Shown here one piece after another: positions 41,034-49,682 of a stretch of DNA of 59,239 nt. The position numbers were made by a program, and so were the translations under genes. Source of the DNA: DASTFY01 sp963829955. GTDB lineage: Bacteria; Actinomycetota; Acidimicrobiia; Acidimicrobiales; Ilumatobacteraceae. The notes under the pieces are model-generated. The model made no database searches. It was not told the origin of the DNA and saw nothing but the letters and a program-made list of their open reading frames with translations. The first letter of the stretch is position 1. Each line of letters opens with the position of its first letter. Location: assembly GCA_963829955.1 (NCBI GenBank), contig CAWHKS010000012.1:1-59239 (forward strand). Reading direction: 5' to 3'.

Positions 41034-41576
41034 CTACTCGAAGTCGCGTTCGGCCATCTGGCGGCGGTCCTCGTCCGACACGTTGGCCGGCGTCAGGAGG
41101 TAGACCCCGGTGGCGACTTTGTCGAGCTTGCCGTTGAGGGCGTAGCAGAGGCCGCTGGCGAAGTCGATCAGCCGGCGGAGCAGGTCGCGATCGACCTCCT
41201 GCACGTTCATGATCACGGGCTGCCCGTGCTTGAACGTGTCGGCCACCTCCTGCGCCTGGTCGAACCGCAGGGGCCGCACGGTGTGGGGCGCCTTGGGCGC
41301 GCCCGAGTTGACCGGCCGGACCGTCGACCCCTGAGTGCGCGGGCGCACGCTCAGGCCTGGCTCGTCGCCGGATCCCCCTCGAGCGCGGTCGTAGTCGGCG
41401 TCGGACCGGGGCTGCCGAGGCATCGGCCGCACACCCGTCTCCGCCTCGGAGGAATAGCCGGCGGAACGCGCCGCGCTGCGCGGAGGACGCTCGGGCTCGG
41501 GCGGCAGGTCGTAGTCGTCGTAGGCGTCGTCAGGTCCGAGCCCCAGGTAGCTCATGGCCTTCTTCCACACGGTCAT
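41034..41576 (-). CDS. sepF: Cell division protein SepF
   Basis: The 180-residue protein has an N-terminal membrane-targeting amphipathic helix (MTVWKKAMSYLGLG), an acidic/Arg-rich disordered linker (20-90), and the SepF globular domain from about 95: HTVRPLRFDQAQEVADTFKHGQPVIMNVQEVDRDLLRRLIDFASGLCYALNGKLDKVATGVYLLTPANVSD. It anchors FtsZ in the absence of FtsA, which is not in this cluster. The gene follows yggS by 20 bp. Confidence 0.95.
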   Translation of the reverse strand: MTVWKKAMSYLGLGPDDAYDDYDLPPEPERPPRSAARSAGYSSEAETGVRPMPRQPRSDADYDRARGGSGDEPGLSVRPRTQGSTVRPVNSGAPKAPHTVRPLRFDQAQEVADTFKHGQPVIMNVQEVDRDLLRRLIDFASGLCYALNGKLDKVATGVYLLTPANVSDEDRRQMAERDFE

Positions 41577-41596
41577 CAGGACCTCCTCTCACCAGG

Positions 41597-42268
41597 CTAC
41601 TTCGGGGGCTGAGCAGGGGGTGGACGATCGCCGAACAGCGCCGTCCCCACCCGCACCATCGTCGACCCCTCCGACACCGCCACCTCCAGATCCTCGCTCA
41701 TGCCCATGGACCGCTGGCGGACCCCCACCTCGTCAGCCAGCAGGCGGAGCATCCGGAACCCCTCACGCGCCGCGTCGGGCCGGCCCGTCCGGCCCACCGT
41801 CATGAGGCCCTCCACGTCGAGGCCGGCCTCCCGGGCCGCGGTCACGAGCGCCGGCGCCTCCCCCGGCGCGCACCCGCCCTTCTGCGGTTCGTCGCTCACG
41901 TTGACCTGCACCATGATCCGCGCTCCGGGCGCCCGCCGAGCGACCTCGTCGACGAGGACGGGCCGGTCGATGGTCTGCCACACGTCCACCACGCCGGCCA
42001 GCGCTCGCACCTTTCGCGACTGGAGTCGGCCGATGAAGTGCACCTCCGGCCGCCGTCCCTCCAGCGCATCAAGCGCATCGAGCGCGTCCAACTTCGCCAG
42101 CAGCTCCTGCGCGTAGTTCTCGCCGACCGAGGGGCACCCGGCGATCACCGCGGCGGCGATGGCCTCAGGCCCGAATCCCTTCGTCACCGCCAGCACGGCC
42201 ACCTCCGGACCTCCTCCTGCCCGCTCGATGCGCCGGCGCACGTCGGCCAGTCGCTCGGCGACCGTCAC
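41597..42268 (-). CDS. yggS: YggS/PLPBP pyridoxal-phosphate homeostasis protein
   Basis: The 223-residue alanine-racemase-fold protein binds PLP through the Lys in VAVLAVTKGFGPEAI. Other conserved parts are GENYAQELLAKLD, EVHFIGRLQSRKVRAL, MVQVNVSDEPQKGG and the C-terminal SMGMSEDLEVAVSEGSTMVRVGTALFG. It controls PLP and amino acid pools rather than racemising. It lies between ftsZ (10 bp) and sepF, as usual. A small LDALDALDAL repeat interrupts the GENYAQE helix region. Confidence 0.95.
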   Translation of the reverse strand: MTVAERLADVRRRIERAGGGPEVAVLAVTKGFGPEAIAAAVIAGCPSVGENYAQELLAKLDALDALDALEGRRPEVHFIGRLQSRKVRALAGVVDVWQTIDRPVLVDEVARRAPGARIMVQVNVSDEPQKGGCAPGEAPALVTAAREAGLDVEGLMTVGRTGRPDAAREGFRMLRLLADEVGVRQRSMGMSEDLEVAVSEGSTMVRVGTALFGDRPPPAQPPK

Positions 42269-42278
42269 CCCGGGGCGG

Positions 42279-43373
42279 TCACTTCAAGAACGAGGGGACG
42301 TCGAAGTCGTCGTCGCCCTCCAGCGGATCGCCCTCCTCACTGGCGAACAGGTCCTTGACAGGCGCCCCATCCGGGGCGTCCTTGTCGCGCTTCGAGCGGC
42401 GGGTCGGGGGCGGGGCACCGGCGTCCCACCGGTCGAAGCCGGCGGCGATGACCGTCACCCGCACCTCGTCGCCGAGCTCGTCGTCGATGACGGTGCCGAA
42501 GATGATGTTGGCGTCCTGGTGGGCGACCCCGTGCACGATCTCGGCCGCGGTATTGACCTCGAAGAGGCCGAGGTCCGACGGGCCCGTGATGTTGAGAAGG
42601 ATGCCGCGGGCACCGTCGATGGCCGCCTCGAGCAGCGGGCTGGAGATGGCGGCCCGCGCCGCGACCTCGGCCCGGTTGTCGCCGCTGGACTGACCGATGC
42701 CCATCAGCGCCGAGCCGGCGTTGGCCATGATCATCTTCACGTCGGCGAAGTCGGTGTTGATGAGGCCGGGCGTCGTGATGAGGTTCGTGATCCCCGACAC
42801 GCCTTGCAGCAGCACCTCGTCCGCCATCTTGAAGGCGCCCAGGACACTCGTCTTCTCGTTCGACACCGTCAGCAGCCGGTCGTTGGGGATCACGATCAGC
42901 GTGTCGACCTTGTCCTTCAGCTTCTGGATGCCCTGCTCGGCTTGCACCGAACGGCGGCGCCCCTCGAACGAGAACGGCCGCGTGACAACGCCGATGGTCA
43001 GCGCACCCATGCCCTTGGCGATCTCGGCGATGACCGGTGCCGCGCCCGTTCCGGTACCACCACCCTTCCCCGCGGTGATGAACACCATGTCGGTGCCCTT
43101 GACGATCTCCTCGATCTCCTCGCGGTGGGCCTCAGACGCGGTGCGGCCCACCTCCGGGTCGCTGCCGGCGCCGAGGCCGCGCGTCGTCTCCCGGCCGATG
43201 TCGAGCTTGAGGTCGGCATCGCTCATGAGGAGCGCTTGCGCGTCCGTGTTGACGGCGACGAACTCGACGCCTTTCAGGCCGGCGTCGATCATGCGGTTGA
43301 CGGCGTTGACGCCGCCTCCCCCGACGCCTATGACCTTGATGACGGCGAGGTAGTTCTGTGGTGCGGAAACCAT
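42279..43373 (-). CDS. ftsZ: Cell division protein FtsZ
   Basis: The 364-residue tubulin-like GTPase has VIGVGGGGVNAVNRMI, the GTP loop ITAGKGGGTGTGAAPVIAEIAK near residue 103, the synergy loop NADFAD-type LINTDFADVKMIMANAGSALMGIG and the C-terminal peptide DDFDVPSFLK that binds SepF and other partners. It forms the Z-ring. A GGGAGG lies 9 bp before the ATG. The 149-bp gap before it is the longest inside the cluster after rsmH and likely holds its own promoter, though no convincing -35/-10 pair stood out. Confidence 0.97.
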   Translation of the reverse strand: MVSAPQNYLAVIKVIGVGGGGVNAVNRMIDAGLKGVEFVAVNTDAQALLMSDADLKLDIGRETTRGLGAGSDPEVGRTASEAHREEIEEIVKGTDMVFITAGKGGGTGTGAAPVIAEIAKGMGALTIGVVTRPFSFEGRRRSVQAEQGIQKLKDKVDTLIVIPNDRLLTVSNEKTSVLGAFKMADEVLLQGVSGITNLITTPGLINTDFADVKMIMANAGSALMGIGQSSGDNRAEVAARAAISSPLLEAAIDGARGILLNITGPSDLGLFEVNTAAEIVHGVAHQDANIIFGTVIDDELGDEVRVTVIAAGFDRWDAGAPPPTRRSKRDKDAPDGAPVKDLFASEEGDPLEGDDDFDVPSFLK

Positions 43374-43522
43374 GGCTGCCTACCTCCCGGCGGGCGACGA
43401 AGGGGCGGTGCGGGCCCGGTTGGTGCTGCTGTTCAACCGCTGCCCGCCCGGTTGTCTCACCCTCGACGTGAGGTTGAGAGTCGGGCCGCGCTCAGGCTGC
43501 GGGTGAGATTGTTCCCTCATGT

Positions 43523-44845
43523 TCACTTCTGGATCAAGACCGGACGTTCCGGATCGGCGACGTCGAGCCCGCTGGAGGCTGCGACTTCTTCGGTCCGGGT
43601 GTTGAGGACGAAGATCGTGGTGACGAGCTTGTCGCGGAGCCGATCGGGTGAACCGAGGTCGACGACGAAGCCGTCACAGAGGTGGAGTTGGAGCCGCCCT
43701 TGCTCGCTGACGGCCAGCGAACAGGTCCGGCTGCGGAGGTCCGAGGGCAGTCGCGGCACGACGCCGGCGGCCCCGGCGAGCGCCGCGGGCGCGGTGGCGC
43801 CGGGCTCCAGGTCGGGCCCCGGTGTGGCCAGCGTGAGCTCGAGCGGATCAACTGGCTTGGATCCCGGCGGGTCGAGGACGGCCATGACCTTCCCCTCGGC
43901 GTCGAGCACCCGCCAGCGCTGGTCCTGCCCCATGTACGTGGTGACCGGGATGCGCTCGACGATCTCGACGCGCACGCCCCGCAGCAACCGGCGCTCGACC
44001 CGCACCCGCTTGACCCAGGGATCGGCGGCAAGGGTCGCCTCGGCCTTCCCCAGGTCGGCACCGAGGAGCGAGGACCCGTCGAGGTCGTCGACCACGTCGG
44101 CCAGGCGGGCCGGATCGGTGTACACGGCCCCGGTCACGTCGACGTCGTTCACGGCGAAGAGCGGCGACTCCAGGACGAGCCCCGCGCCCAAGAGCACGGC
44201 GACGCCGACGCCGCCGACCACGGCCCACCGGAGCCGCTTGCGTCCCTCGTCACGACGGACCTGGATGCGCCGGGCCCGCAGGCGCGGGTCGACTCCGGGA
44301 CGGGCGAGGTCGACCGGGCTGGGGTCGAAGGGCGTCGTCTCGAGCTGCTCCAGGTCGCCCTCGAAGCCGATGGTGACGACCTTGCGGGGCGCGTCGGTGA
44401 CCGCCACCTCGCCGGTCGCCGCCCCGACACGCCCGGCCGGGACAGGGGGCGCGAGGACGGGAGACGGAGGCGGCAGCGCCTCGTGCTCGCTGGTGCCGAA
44501 GCCGAAGCGGAGCTTGGGCGCGGGCGGCGGAAGAGGATCGCCGACGGGCGCGTCCCCGCCGGCCGGGTCTGCGCCGACGGCAGACACGGGTGCGATAACC
44601 GGGCCGCCCGTGGTCGCCGTGACGTCGCCCGTGTCGGTGGCGCCGGCCGCGTCGGGCGTACTCGTGGCATCGGTCGTGCCGACCGTGTCCGCGGTACCGC
44701 CGGCTGTGCCATCCGTGCCGACTGTGCCATCCGTGCCGACTGTGCTGTCCGTGTCGGCGAACACGGCCTCGGGCGCGACGGTGCCGGCAGCCAGAGCTTC
44801 CGCCACCTTGGCGGACTTCCTGCCGCGCAGGCGCGGGAGCTTCAC
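43523..44845 (-). CDS. ftsQ: Cell division protein FtsQ with long low-complexity N-terminus
   Basis: The 440-residue protein is longer than the usual 250-330. The N-terminal 200 residues are cytoplasmic and low-complexity (TDSTVGTDGTVGTDGTAGGTADT repeats, then Pro-rich). One membrane helix (RWAVVGGVGVAVLLGAGLVL, about 208-228) follows, then the POTRA domain (LFAVNDVDVTGAVYTDPARLADVVDDLDGSSLLGADLGKAEATLAADPWVKRVRVERRLLRGVRVEIVER) and the FtsQ beta domain. It bridges early and late divisome proteins. The ATG overlaps the murB TGA as ATGA. Confidence 0.9.
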   Translation of the reverse strand: MKLPRLRGRKSAKVAEALAAGTVAPEAVFADTDSTVGTDGTVGTDGTAGGTADTVGTTDATSTPDAAGATDTGDVTATTGGPVIAPVSAVGADPAGGDAPVGDPLPPPAPKLRFGFGTSEHEALPPPSPVLAPPVPAGRVGAATGEVAVTDAPRKVVTIGFEGDLEQLETTPFDPSPVDLARPGVDPRLRARRIQVRRDEGRKRLRWAVVGGVGVAVLLGAGLVLESPLFAVNDVDVTGAVYTDPARLADVVDDLDGSSLLGADLGKAEATLAADPWVKRVRVERRLLRGVRVEIVERIPVTTYMGQDQRWRVLDAEGKVMAVLDPPGSKPVDPLELTLATPGPDLEPGATAPAALAGAAGVVPRLPSDLRSRTCSLAVSEQGRLQLHLCDGFVVDLGSPDRLRDKLVTTIFVLNTRTEEVAASSGLDVADPERPVLIQK

Positions 44846-45810
44846 GATGCGACCTCCCGGTCGCGCACACCGTCGTCGCGCTCGTCGAAGCCGATCTGGC
44901 GGATCTCGCTGCGCAGCGCGATCCCGCGCTCCTCCAGCACCCGGGCCCGTACGGCGGCCATCAATGCCCGCACGTCGTCGGCCTTCCCGCCGTCGTCGGC
45001 CTGGATGAAGTTCGCGTGCTTGGGCGACACCTCCGCCGAGCCGATGCGCAGCCCCCGGAGATCGAGGGAGTCGATGAGCTCACCGGCCGAGAGCTGGCCC
45101 GGGATCGGGTTGACGAACACGGAACCCGCGTTCTGACCACCGGGCTGGTGCTCACGCCGCCAGCGCACGATCTCGGCCAGCGTCGCCTCCGACACCTCGC
45201 GATCGCCGTGCGCCAATTCGAACCGCGCCGACGCGACCACTTGATGGTCATCGAGCTCGGACCCTCTGAAACGCAGGCCCAGCGCGTGTGCTGGCACCCC
45301 ACAATCCTCGCCGGTGCGCAGGTCGAACACGCGGACCCCCACCAGCGACGACGCGATGTCCGAGCCGTGCCCGCCGGCGTTCATGCGCACGCCTCCGCCG
45401 ACCGAGCCCGGCACCCCCACTGCCCACTCCAGCCCGGTCAGGCCGGCGGCGACGGTCTGGCGGGCGAGCACCGGCAGGCTCACCGCCCCGCCCGCGGTCA
45501 CCGTCGTGCCGTCGACGGTGATCTCATGGGCCCACGGGCCGAGCACGATGGCCAGCCCGGCGAAACCTCGGTCGGCCACCAGCAGGTTGGAGCCGCGCCC
45601 GACGATCAAGACGGGCAGCCCGGAGGCGGCGACGGCCCGGCCGACAGTGCCCAGATCCGCGGGATCGTCCACCCGCGCCAGGAGCGCAGCCGCGCCACCG
45701 ACGCGGTAGGTGGTCAGGGGTCCGATCGGCACGTCGCGCTCGGCCAGCGGGCCGAGCACCTCGGCGGCGAGGTCGATGGCGGCGGCCACGGGACCGCCGG
45801 CGGGGCTCAT
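44842..45810 (-). CDS. murB: UDP-N-acetylenolpyruvoylglucosamine reductase
   Basis: The 322-residue FAD enzyme reduces the enolpyruvyl group to make UDP-MurNAc. Motifs: LTTYRVGGAAALLARVDD, VLIVGRGSNLLVADRGFAGLAIVL, GLTGLEWAVGVPGSVGGGVRMNAGGHG, RWRREHQPGGQNAGSVFVNP with the catalytic Ser, and EVSPKHANFIQADDGGKADDVRALM. It starts with ATG 45810 in an ATGA overlap with murC and ends in an ATGA overlap with ftsQ. Confidence 0.95.
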   Translation of the reverse strand: MSPAGGPVAAAIDLAAEVLGPLAERDVPIGPLTTYRVGGAAALLARVDDPADLGTVGRAVAASGLPVLIVGRGSNLLVADRGFAGLAIVLGPWAHEITVDGTTVTAGGAVSLPVLARQTVAAGLTGLEWAVGVPGSVGGGVRMNAGGHGSDIASSLVGVRVFDLRTGEDCGVPAHALGLRFRGSELDDHQVVASARFELAHGDREVSEATLAEIVRWRREHQPGGQNAGSVFVNPIPGQLSAGELIDSLDLRGLRIGSAEVSPKHANFIQADDGGKADDVRALMAAVRARVLEERGIALRSEIRQIGFDERDDGVRDREVAS

Positions 45811-47210
45811 CGCCCGCTCCGCTGCTGCAGACCGGCGAGCACCTCGTCCGGGAGCGCGGCGACGTCTCCGCAGCCCATCGAGATGCACACGTCGCCCGCT
45901 CGCAGTTCGTGCACCAGGAACGACACCAGCTCCCCCCGCTTCGGGAGCCAGACCACCCGTTGGTCGGGGTGGGCATCGCACACCGCATCGACGACGAGCT
46001 TGCCGGTGACCCCCGGCAGCGGCGCCTGCCCCGACGGGTAGATGTCGGTGATCACGGCGACATCGGCGGCCTCGAAGGCGTCGCGATAGTCCGGCGACAT
46101 GACGGCCATCCGGTTGTAGCGGTTGGGCTGGAACACGGCGACGATGCGCGACCACCCGTCGCCGCTCGTGCCGGCGGCGTCGAGCACAGCGGCGATCTCG
46201 GAGGGAAGGTGCGCGTAGTCGTCGACGAGCGTGATGCCGTCGTGGCGTCCCCGCACATCGAAGCGGCGGGCCACGCCACCGAAGCGGGCAAGAGCTTCGA
46301 CAGACGCCTCGATCGGCGCGCCGAGCGTGTCGGCGAGGGCGACGGCACCGAGCGCGTTGCGGACGTTGTGCAGGCCCCGCAGCGGCAGGGCGACCTGGCC
46401 GAGTTCGACGCCGTCGCGCCGGACCACGAAGCACAGCGACCCCTCGGTCGCTGTCACGTCGGCCGCCTGGTAGCGCGCCTCGGGACCGGTCCCGTAGGTG
46501 ACCGCGTCGTGGGACGCGGCCAGCCGGGAGGTGATGGGATCGTCCGAGCACAACACCTTCGGCCCGTCGACGCCGGACAGGTACCGGTCGAACGAGTCGA
46601 CCACGGCGTCGAAGCTGCCGTAGTGGTCGAGGTGGTCGACCTCCACGTTGGTGAGGATGGTCCCGGCCAGCGGCAGCTCGAGGTGGGTGCCGTCGCTCTC
46701 GTCGGCCTCCACGACCAGCCAGCGCCCTCCGGTCCAGTGGGCGCTCGTGCCGACGTCATGCACGTCGCCGCCCACGAGGTAGCTGGGCTGCCACCCGGCC
46801 TGGGCCAGGATCATCGCCAGCATCGACGTGGTGGTCGTCTTGCCGTGGGTGCCGGCGACCGCCACCGAGTCGGCCTGGGCGCAGATGGACGCCAGCATGC
46901 CGGCGCGGGTCAGCACCGGGACCCCGGTCCGGCGGGCCGCCTCCAGCTCCAGGTTGGCGGCGGGGATGGCGGTCGAGGCGGTGACAGCGTCGACGCCGGC
47001 GACGTGCGTGGCGTCGTGGCCGACGTGGACGGTGACCCCGGCGGCGCGGAGCCGGTCGAGCACCGGCAGCTCCCGGAGGTCACTCCCCGACACGTCGTGC
47101 CCCATCTCGGCCAGCGTGAGCGCGATGGCGCTCATGCCCGGGCCGCCGACGCCGACGACGTGGTAGCGGCCTGGCCGCGCCAGGTCGAGCGGTGGCCTGC
47201 GGGCGCTCAC
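45807..47210 (-). CDS. murC: UDP-N-acetylmuramate-L-alanine ligase
   Basis: The 467-residue Mur ligase adds L-Ala to UDP-MurNAc. The N-terminal Rossmann part has RYHVVGVGGPGMSAIALTLAEMGHDVSGSDL. The ATP loop SVAVAGTHGKTTTTSML is near residue 120. ILTNVEVDHLDHYGSFDAVVDSFDRYL, LRGLHNVRNALGAVALADTLG and TLVDDYAHLPSEIAAVLDAA follow. GTG 47210 was chosen over longer in-frame options because of AGGGGC 5 bp upstream. It is separated from murG by 94 bp with a hairpin. Confidence 0.95.
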   Translation of the reverse strand: MSARRPPLDLARPGRYHVVGVGGPGMSAIALTLAEMGHDVSGSDLRELPVLDRLRAAGVTVHVGHDATHVAGVDAVTASTAIPAANLELEAARRTGVPVLTRAGMLASICAQADSVAVAGTHGKTTTTSMLAMILAQAGWQPSYLVGGDVHDVGTSAHWTGGRWLVVEADESDGTHLELPLAGTILTNVEVDHLDHYGSFDAVVDSFDRYLSGVDGPKVLCSDDPITSRLAASHDAVTYGTGPEARYQAADVTATEGSLCFVVRRDGVELGQVALPLRGLHNVRNALGAVALADTLGAPIEASVEALARFGGVARRFDVRGRHDGITLVDDYAHLPSEIAAVLDAAGTSGDGWSRIVAVFQPNRYNRMAVMSPDYRDAFEAADVAVITDIYPSGQAPLPGVTGKLVVDAVCDAHPDQRVVWLPKRGELVSFLVHELRAGDVCISMGCGDVAALPDEVLAGLQQRSGR

Positions 47211-47304
47211 GCCTGCCCCTCTCGGGGGCTGTGCCCCCCGACCCCATCGCCCGTCGGCTCGCTCTCGCTCGCTCGCCGAGCATGCGTGCGCTCGCTTCGC
47301 TCCC
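47211..47304. repeat. Hairpin and GAGCGA repeats between murG and murC
   Basis: This short gap breaks the otherwise overlapping run of mur genes. It holds a GGGGGC-TGT-GCCCCC stem (47222-47241) and GAGCGA-type repeats on the minus strand (47256-47303), one of which (GGAGCGAAGCGAG) nearly matches the repeat near 28212. It looks like a small inserted palindromic repeat. Confidence 0.5.
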
Positions 47305-48473
47305 TCACGCCTGGGCGACCTCCTCCACCAGCCGCGCCAGCGCGTCGCTCCGGTGGACCGCGCCGAGGGCCCTGGCGGCGGAGGCCATGCCGGCCAGCGT
47401 CGCAGGATCAGGCTGGACGCGATCGAGCTCGCGCTGCAGGCGGGCGACATTCAGGTCGGCCTCGGGGATGAGGAGCGCGGCGCCCGCCTCGGCCAGGGGT
47501 CGGGCGTTGGCGGTCTGGTGGTCGCCGGCCGCCCCCGGCCACGGGACGAGGATCGAGGGCACGCCGACCGCCGTCAGCTCCGCCACGGTGCTGGCGCCCG
47601 CGGCGCGAGGACGATGTCGGCCGCGGCGTAGGCCTGCGGCATCCGGTCCTCGTACCCGACCACGTGGTACAGGATGCCGCCTGCCCGGCCCGGCGCGTCC
47701 GCGCTGCGCTCCAGCCGGTCGACGAAGCGGTCGCCGGCGACGTGGTGGACGGCGAGGTCGGCCCGGTTCGCGCAAGCGGCGACGAAGCCTTCTACGACCG
47801 CGTTGAGCGCCGCCGAGCCCAGCGAGCCGCCCATGACCAGCAGCACGAAGCGGTCCTCGGGGAGGACCAACTCGGCTCGTGCCGCGGCGCGATCGCGGGC
47901 CGGGTCGACGGACAGGATCTCCTGGCGCAGCGGCGCTCCTGTCACCCGGGCCCGGGGAAGACCGGACCCGGGGAAGGCCACGGCGGACGCGGCGGCGAGG
48001 CGGGCGGCCAGGCGAGTCGCCCGCCCGGGCGTGCGGTCGTAGCTGACGGCGACGATCGGGATGCGGAGCCGGCGGGCGGCCAGGACGGACGGCAGGCTGG
48101 CGTACCCGCCGACGGACACCACCACCCGCGGACGCAGGCCCCGCAGGAGCACCGTCGCCTGGCGCACGGCGCGGGTGAGCTTGGGGGTGAAGGACAGGTT
48201 GGACCGGTCGAGGCTGCGTTGGACGCCGACGACGTCCAGGAAGGTGTGCGGGAAGCCGGTCGGCGGCACGAGGCGGGTCTCGATGCCCCGCTCGGCTCCC
48301 ACGTAGTGGATGGTCGCGCGCTGGTGACCGTGCGCCACGAGGGCCTCGCCCACCGCAACTGCCGGCAGCACGTGCCCAGCCGTGCCCCCGCCCGTCACGA
48401 CGGCGAAGGTGCGACCTTCGGCGGGCCGCGCGGCGGCCGGCTCACCACGCGGCCCACCGCCAGCAGGGCTCAC
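47305..48473 (-). CDS. murG: UDP-GlcNAc:lipid I transferase MurG, frame broken once
   Basis: The enzyme adds GlcNAc to lipid I. Frame one gives TFAVVTGGGTAGHVLPAVAVGEALVAHGH, VVVSVGGYASLPSVLAARRLRIP and RFVLLVMGGSLGSAALNAVVEGFV up to YAAADIVLAPRA. A second frame continues AGASTVAELTAVGVPSILVPWPGAAGDHQTANARPLAEAGAALLIPEADL to the end. One missing base near 47597-47607 explains the break; adding it gives an intact 389-residue protein. The GTG start overlaps the ftsW TGA as GTGA. murG is essential, so a sequence error is likely. Confidence 0.88.
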
Positions 48474-49682
48474 CGGCTGGTGCGGGCGCACCCCAGGAGG
48501 AGGCCCGCCGCGGTCATGGTCACGAGCAGCGAGGTCCCGCCGAAGGAGAGGAAGGGCAGGGTGAGCCCGGTCACGGGCAGCATGCCCGTCACGCCCCCGA
48601 TGTTGATGATGGCCTGCACGGCGATCCACGCGGTGATGCCGCCAGCGAGCAGCTGGCTGAAGCGGTCGGCGGCCCGTAGTGACGTGCTGACCCCGAGGTA
48701 CAGGATGGCGAGGAACAGCCCGATCACACCGATCACGCCGATGAGGCCGAGCTCCTCGGCCAGCACCGCGAAGATGAAGTCGGTGTGGGACTCGGGCAGG
48801 TACCCCCACTTGGCCCGCCCGGCCCCCAGGCCCGTCCCGGGCACGCCCCCGGAGGCGATGCCGATGAGCGACTGCCACACCTGAAAACCGGCGTCCTGGC
48901 GGTTGTTGGCGAGGTCGAGGAAGGACAGCCACCGCTCCCGCCGGTAGGGCACGCTGGTGATGAACACGGCGCCGGCCAGGAACAGCGTGGAGCTGGCGGC
49001 CGCCAGCGGCCCGAGGGGCGTGCCGCCGATGAACGCCACGGCGAGCACGATGGTGGCCAGCACGATCGCCGAGCCCAGGTCGCCCTGCAGCAGCACGAGC
49101 GTCGAGGCCAGGGCCAGCATGATCATGAGGGGCCGGAACGTCGCCTTCAAGTCGCCCATGCGGTCGGCCCGTCGCGACAGGAGGTCGGCGGCGTAGACCA
49201 ACAGCACGAGCTTGAGCAGCTCGGACGGCTGGAAGCCGAACGGACCGAGGTCGAACCAGGCCCTGGCCCCGTTGACCTGCACGCCGATGCTGGGGATAGC
49301 GACGGCGACGTTGAGCGCGAACACGATGAGGAGGCCGGGCGCGATCGAGCGCGCGGACCACCCGGTGGGGCGCGCGGTAGGCGACGAGCAGCGCGACCAC
49401 GCCGAGCGTCGCCCACAACGCTTGGCGGCCGAAGTACGTCCAGCCCGAGGTGCCCTGGCGCAGGGCGTCGATGGACGAGGCCGACAGCACCATGACCAGT
49501 CCGAGCATGCACAGCACGAACACCGACACCAGGAGGACGTAGAAGCTGACGGGCGGCGGCGCCTGGCGGGGCCGGCGGCGGACACGCGTCCCGGTGGTCG
49601 CCGGGTGGCGGCGCTGGGACGAGCGCCGATCCTTGGCCAGGGTCCGCGGCCCGGGGCCGATGTGGGTCGTGGCGCCAGTCAT
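48470..49682 (-). CDS. ftsW: SEDS glycosyltransferase FtsW, frame broken once
   Basis: The septal peptidoglycan polymerase reads in frame one from ATG 49682 (SFYVLLVSVFVLCMLGLVMVLSASSIDALRQGTSGWTYFGRQALWATLGVVALLVAYRAPHR). It continues in a second frame from APGLLIVFALNVAVAIPSIGVQVNGARAWFDLGPFGFQPSELLKLVLLVYAADLL to GILPFLSFGGTSLL-like LTLPFLSFGGTSLLVTMTAAGLLLG. Removing one base near 49361-49370, in short G/C runs, yields 403 residues with the usual ten helices. The ATG overlaps the murD stop (ATGA). It is essential, so a sequence error is the likely cause. Confidence 0.9.
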
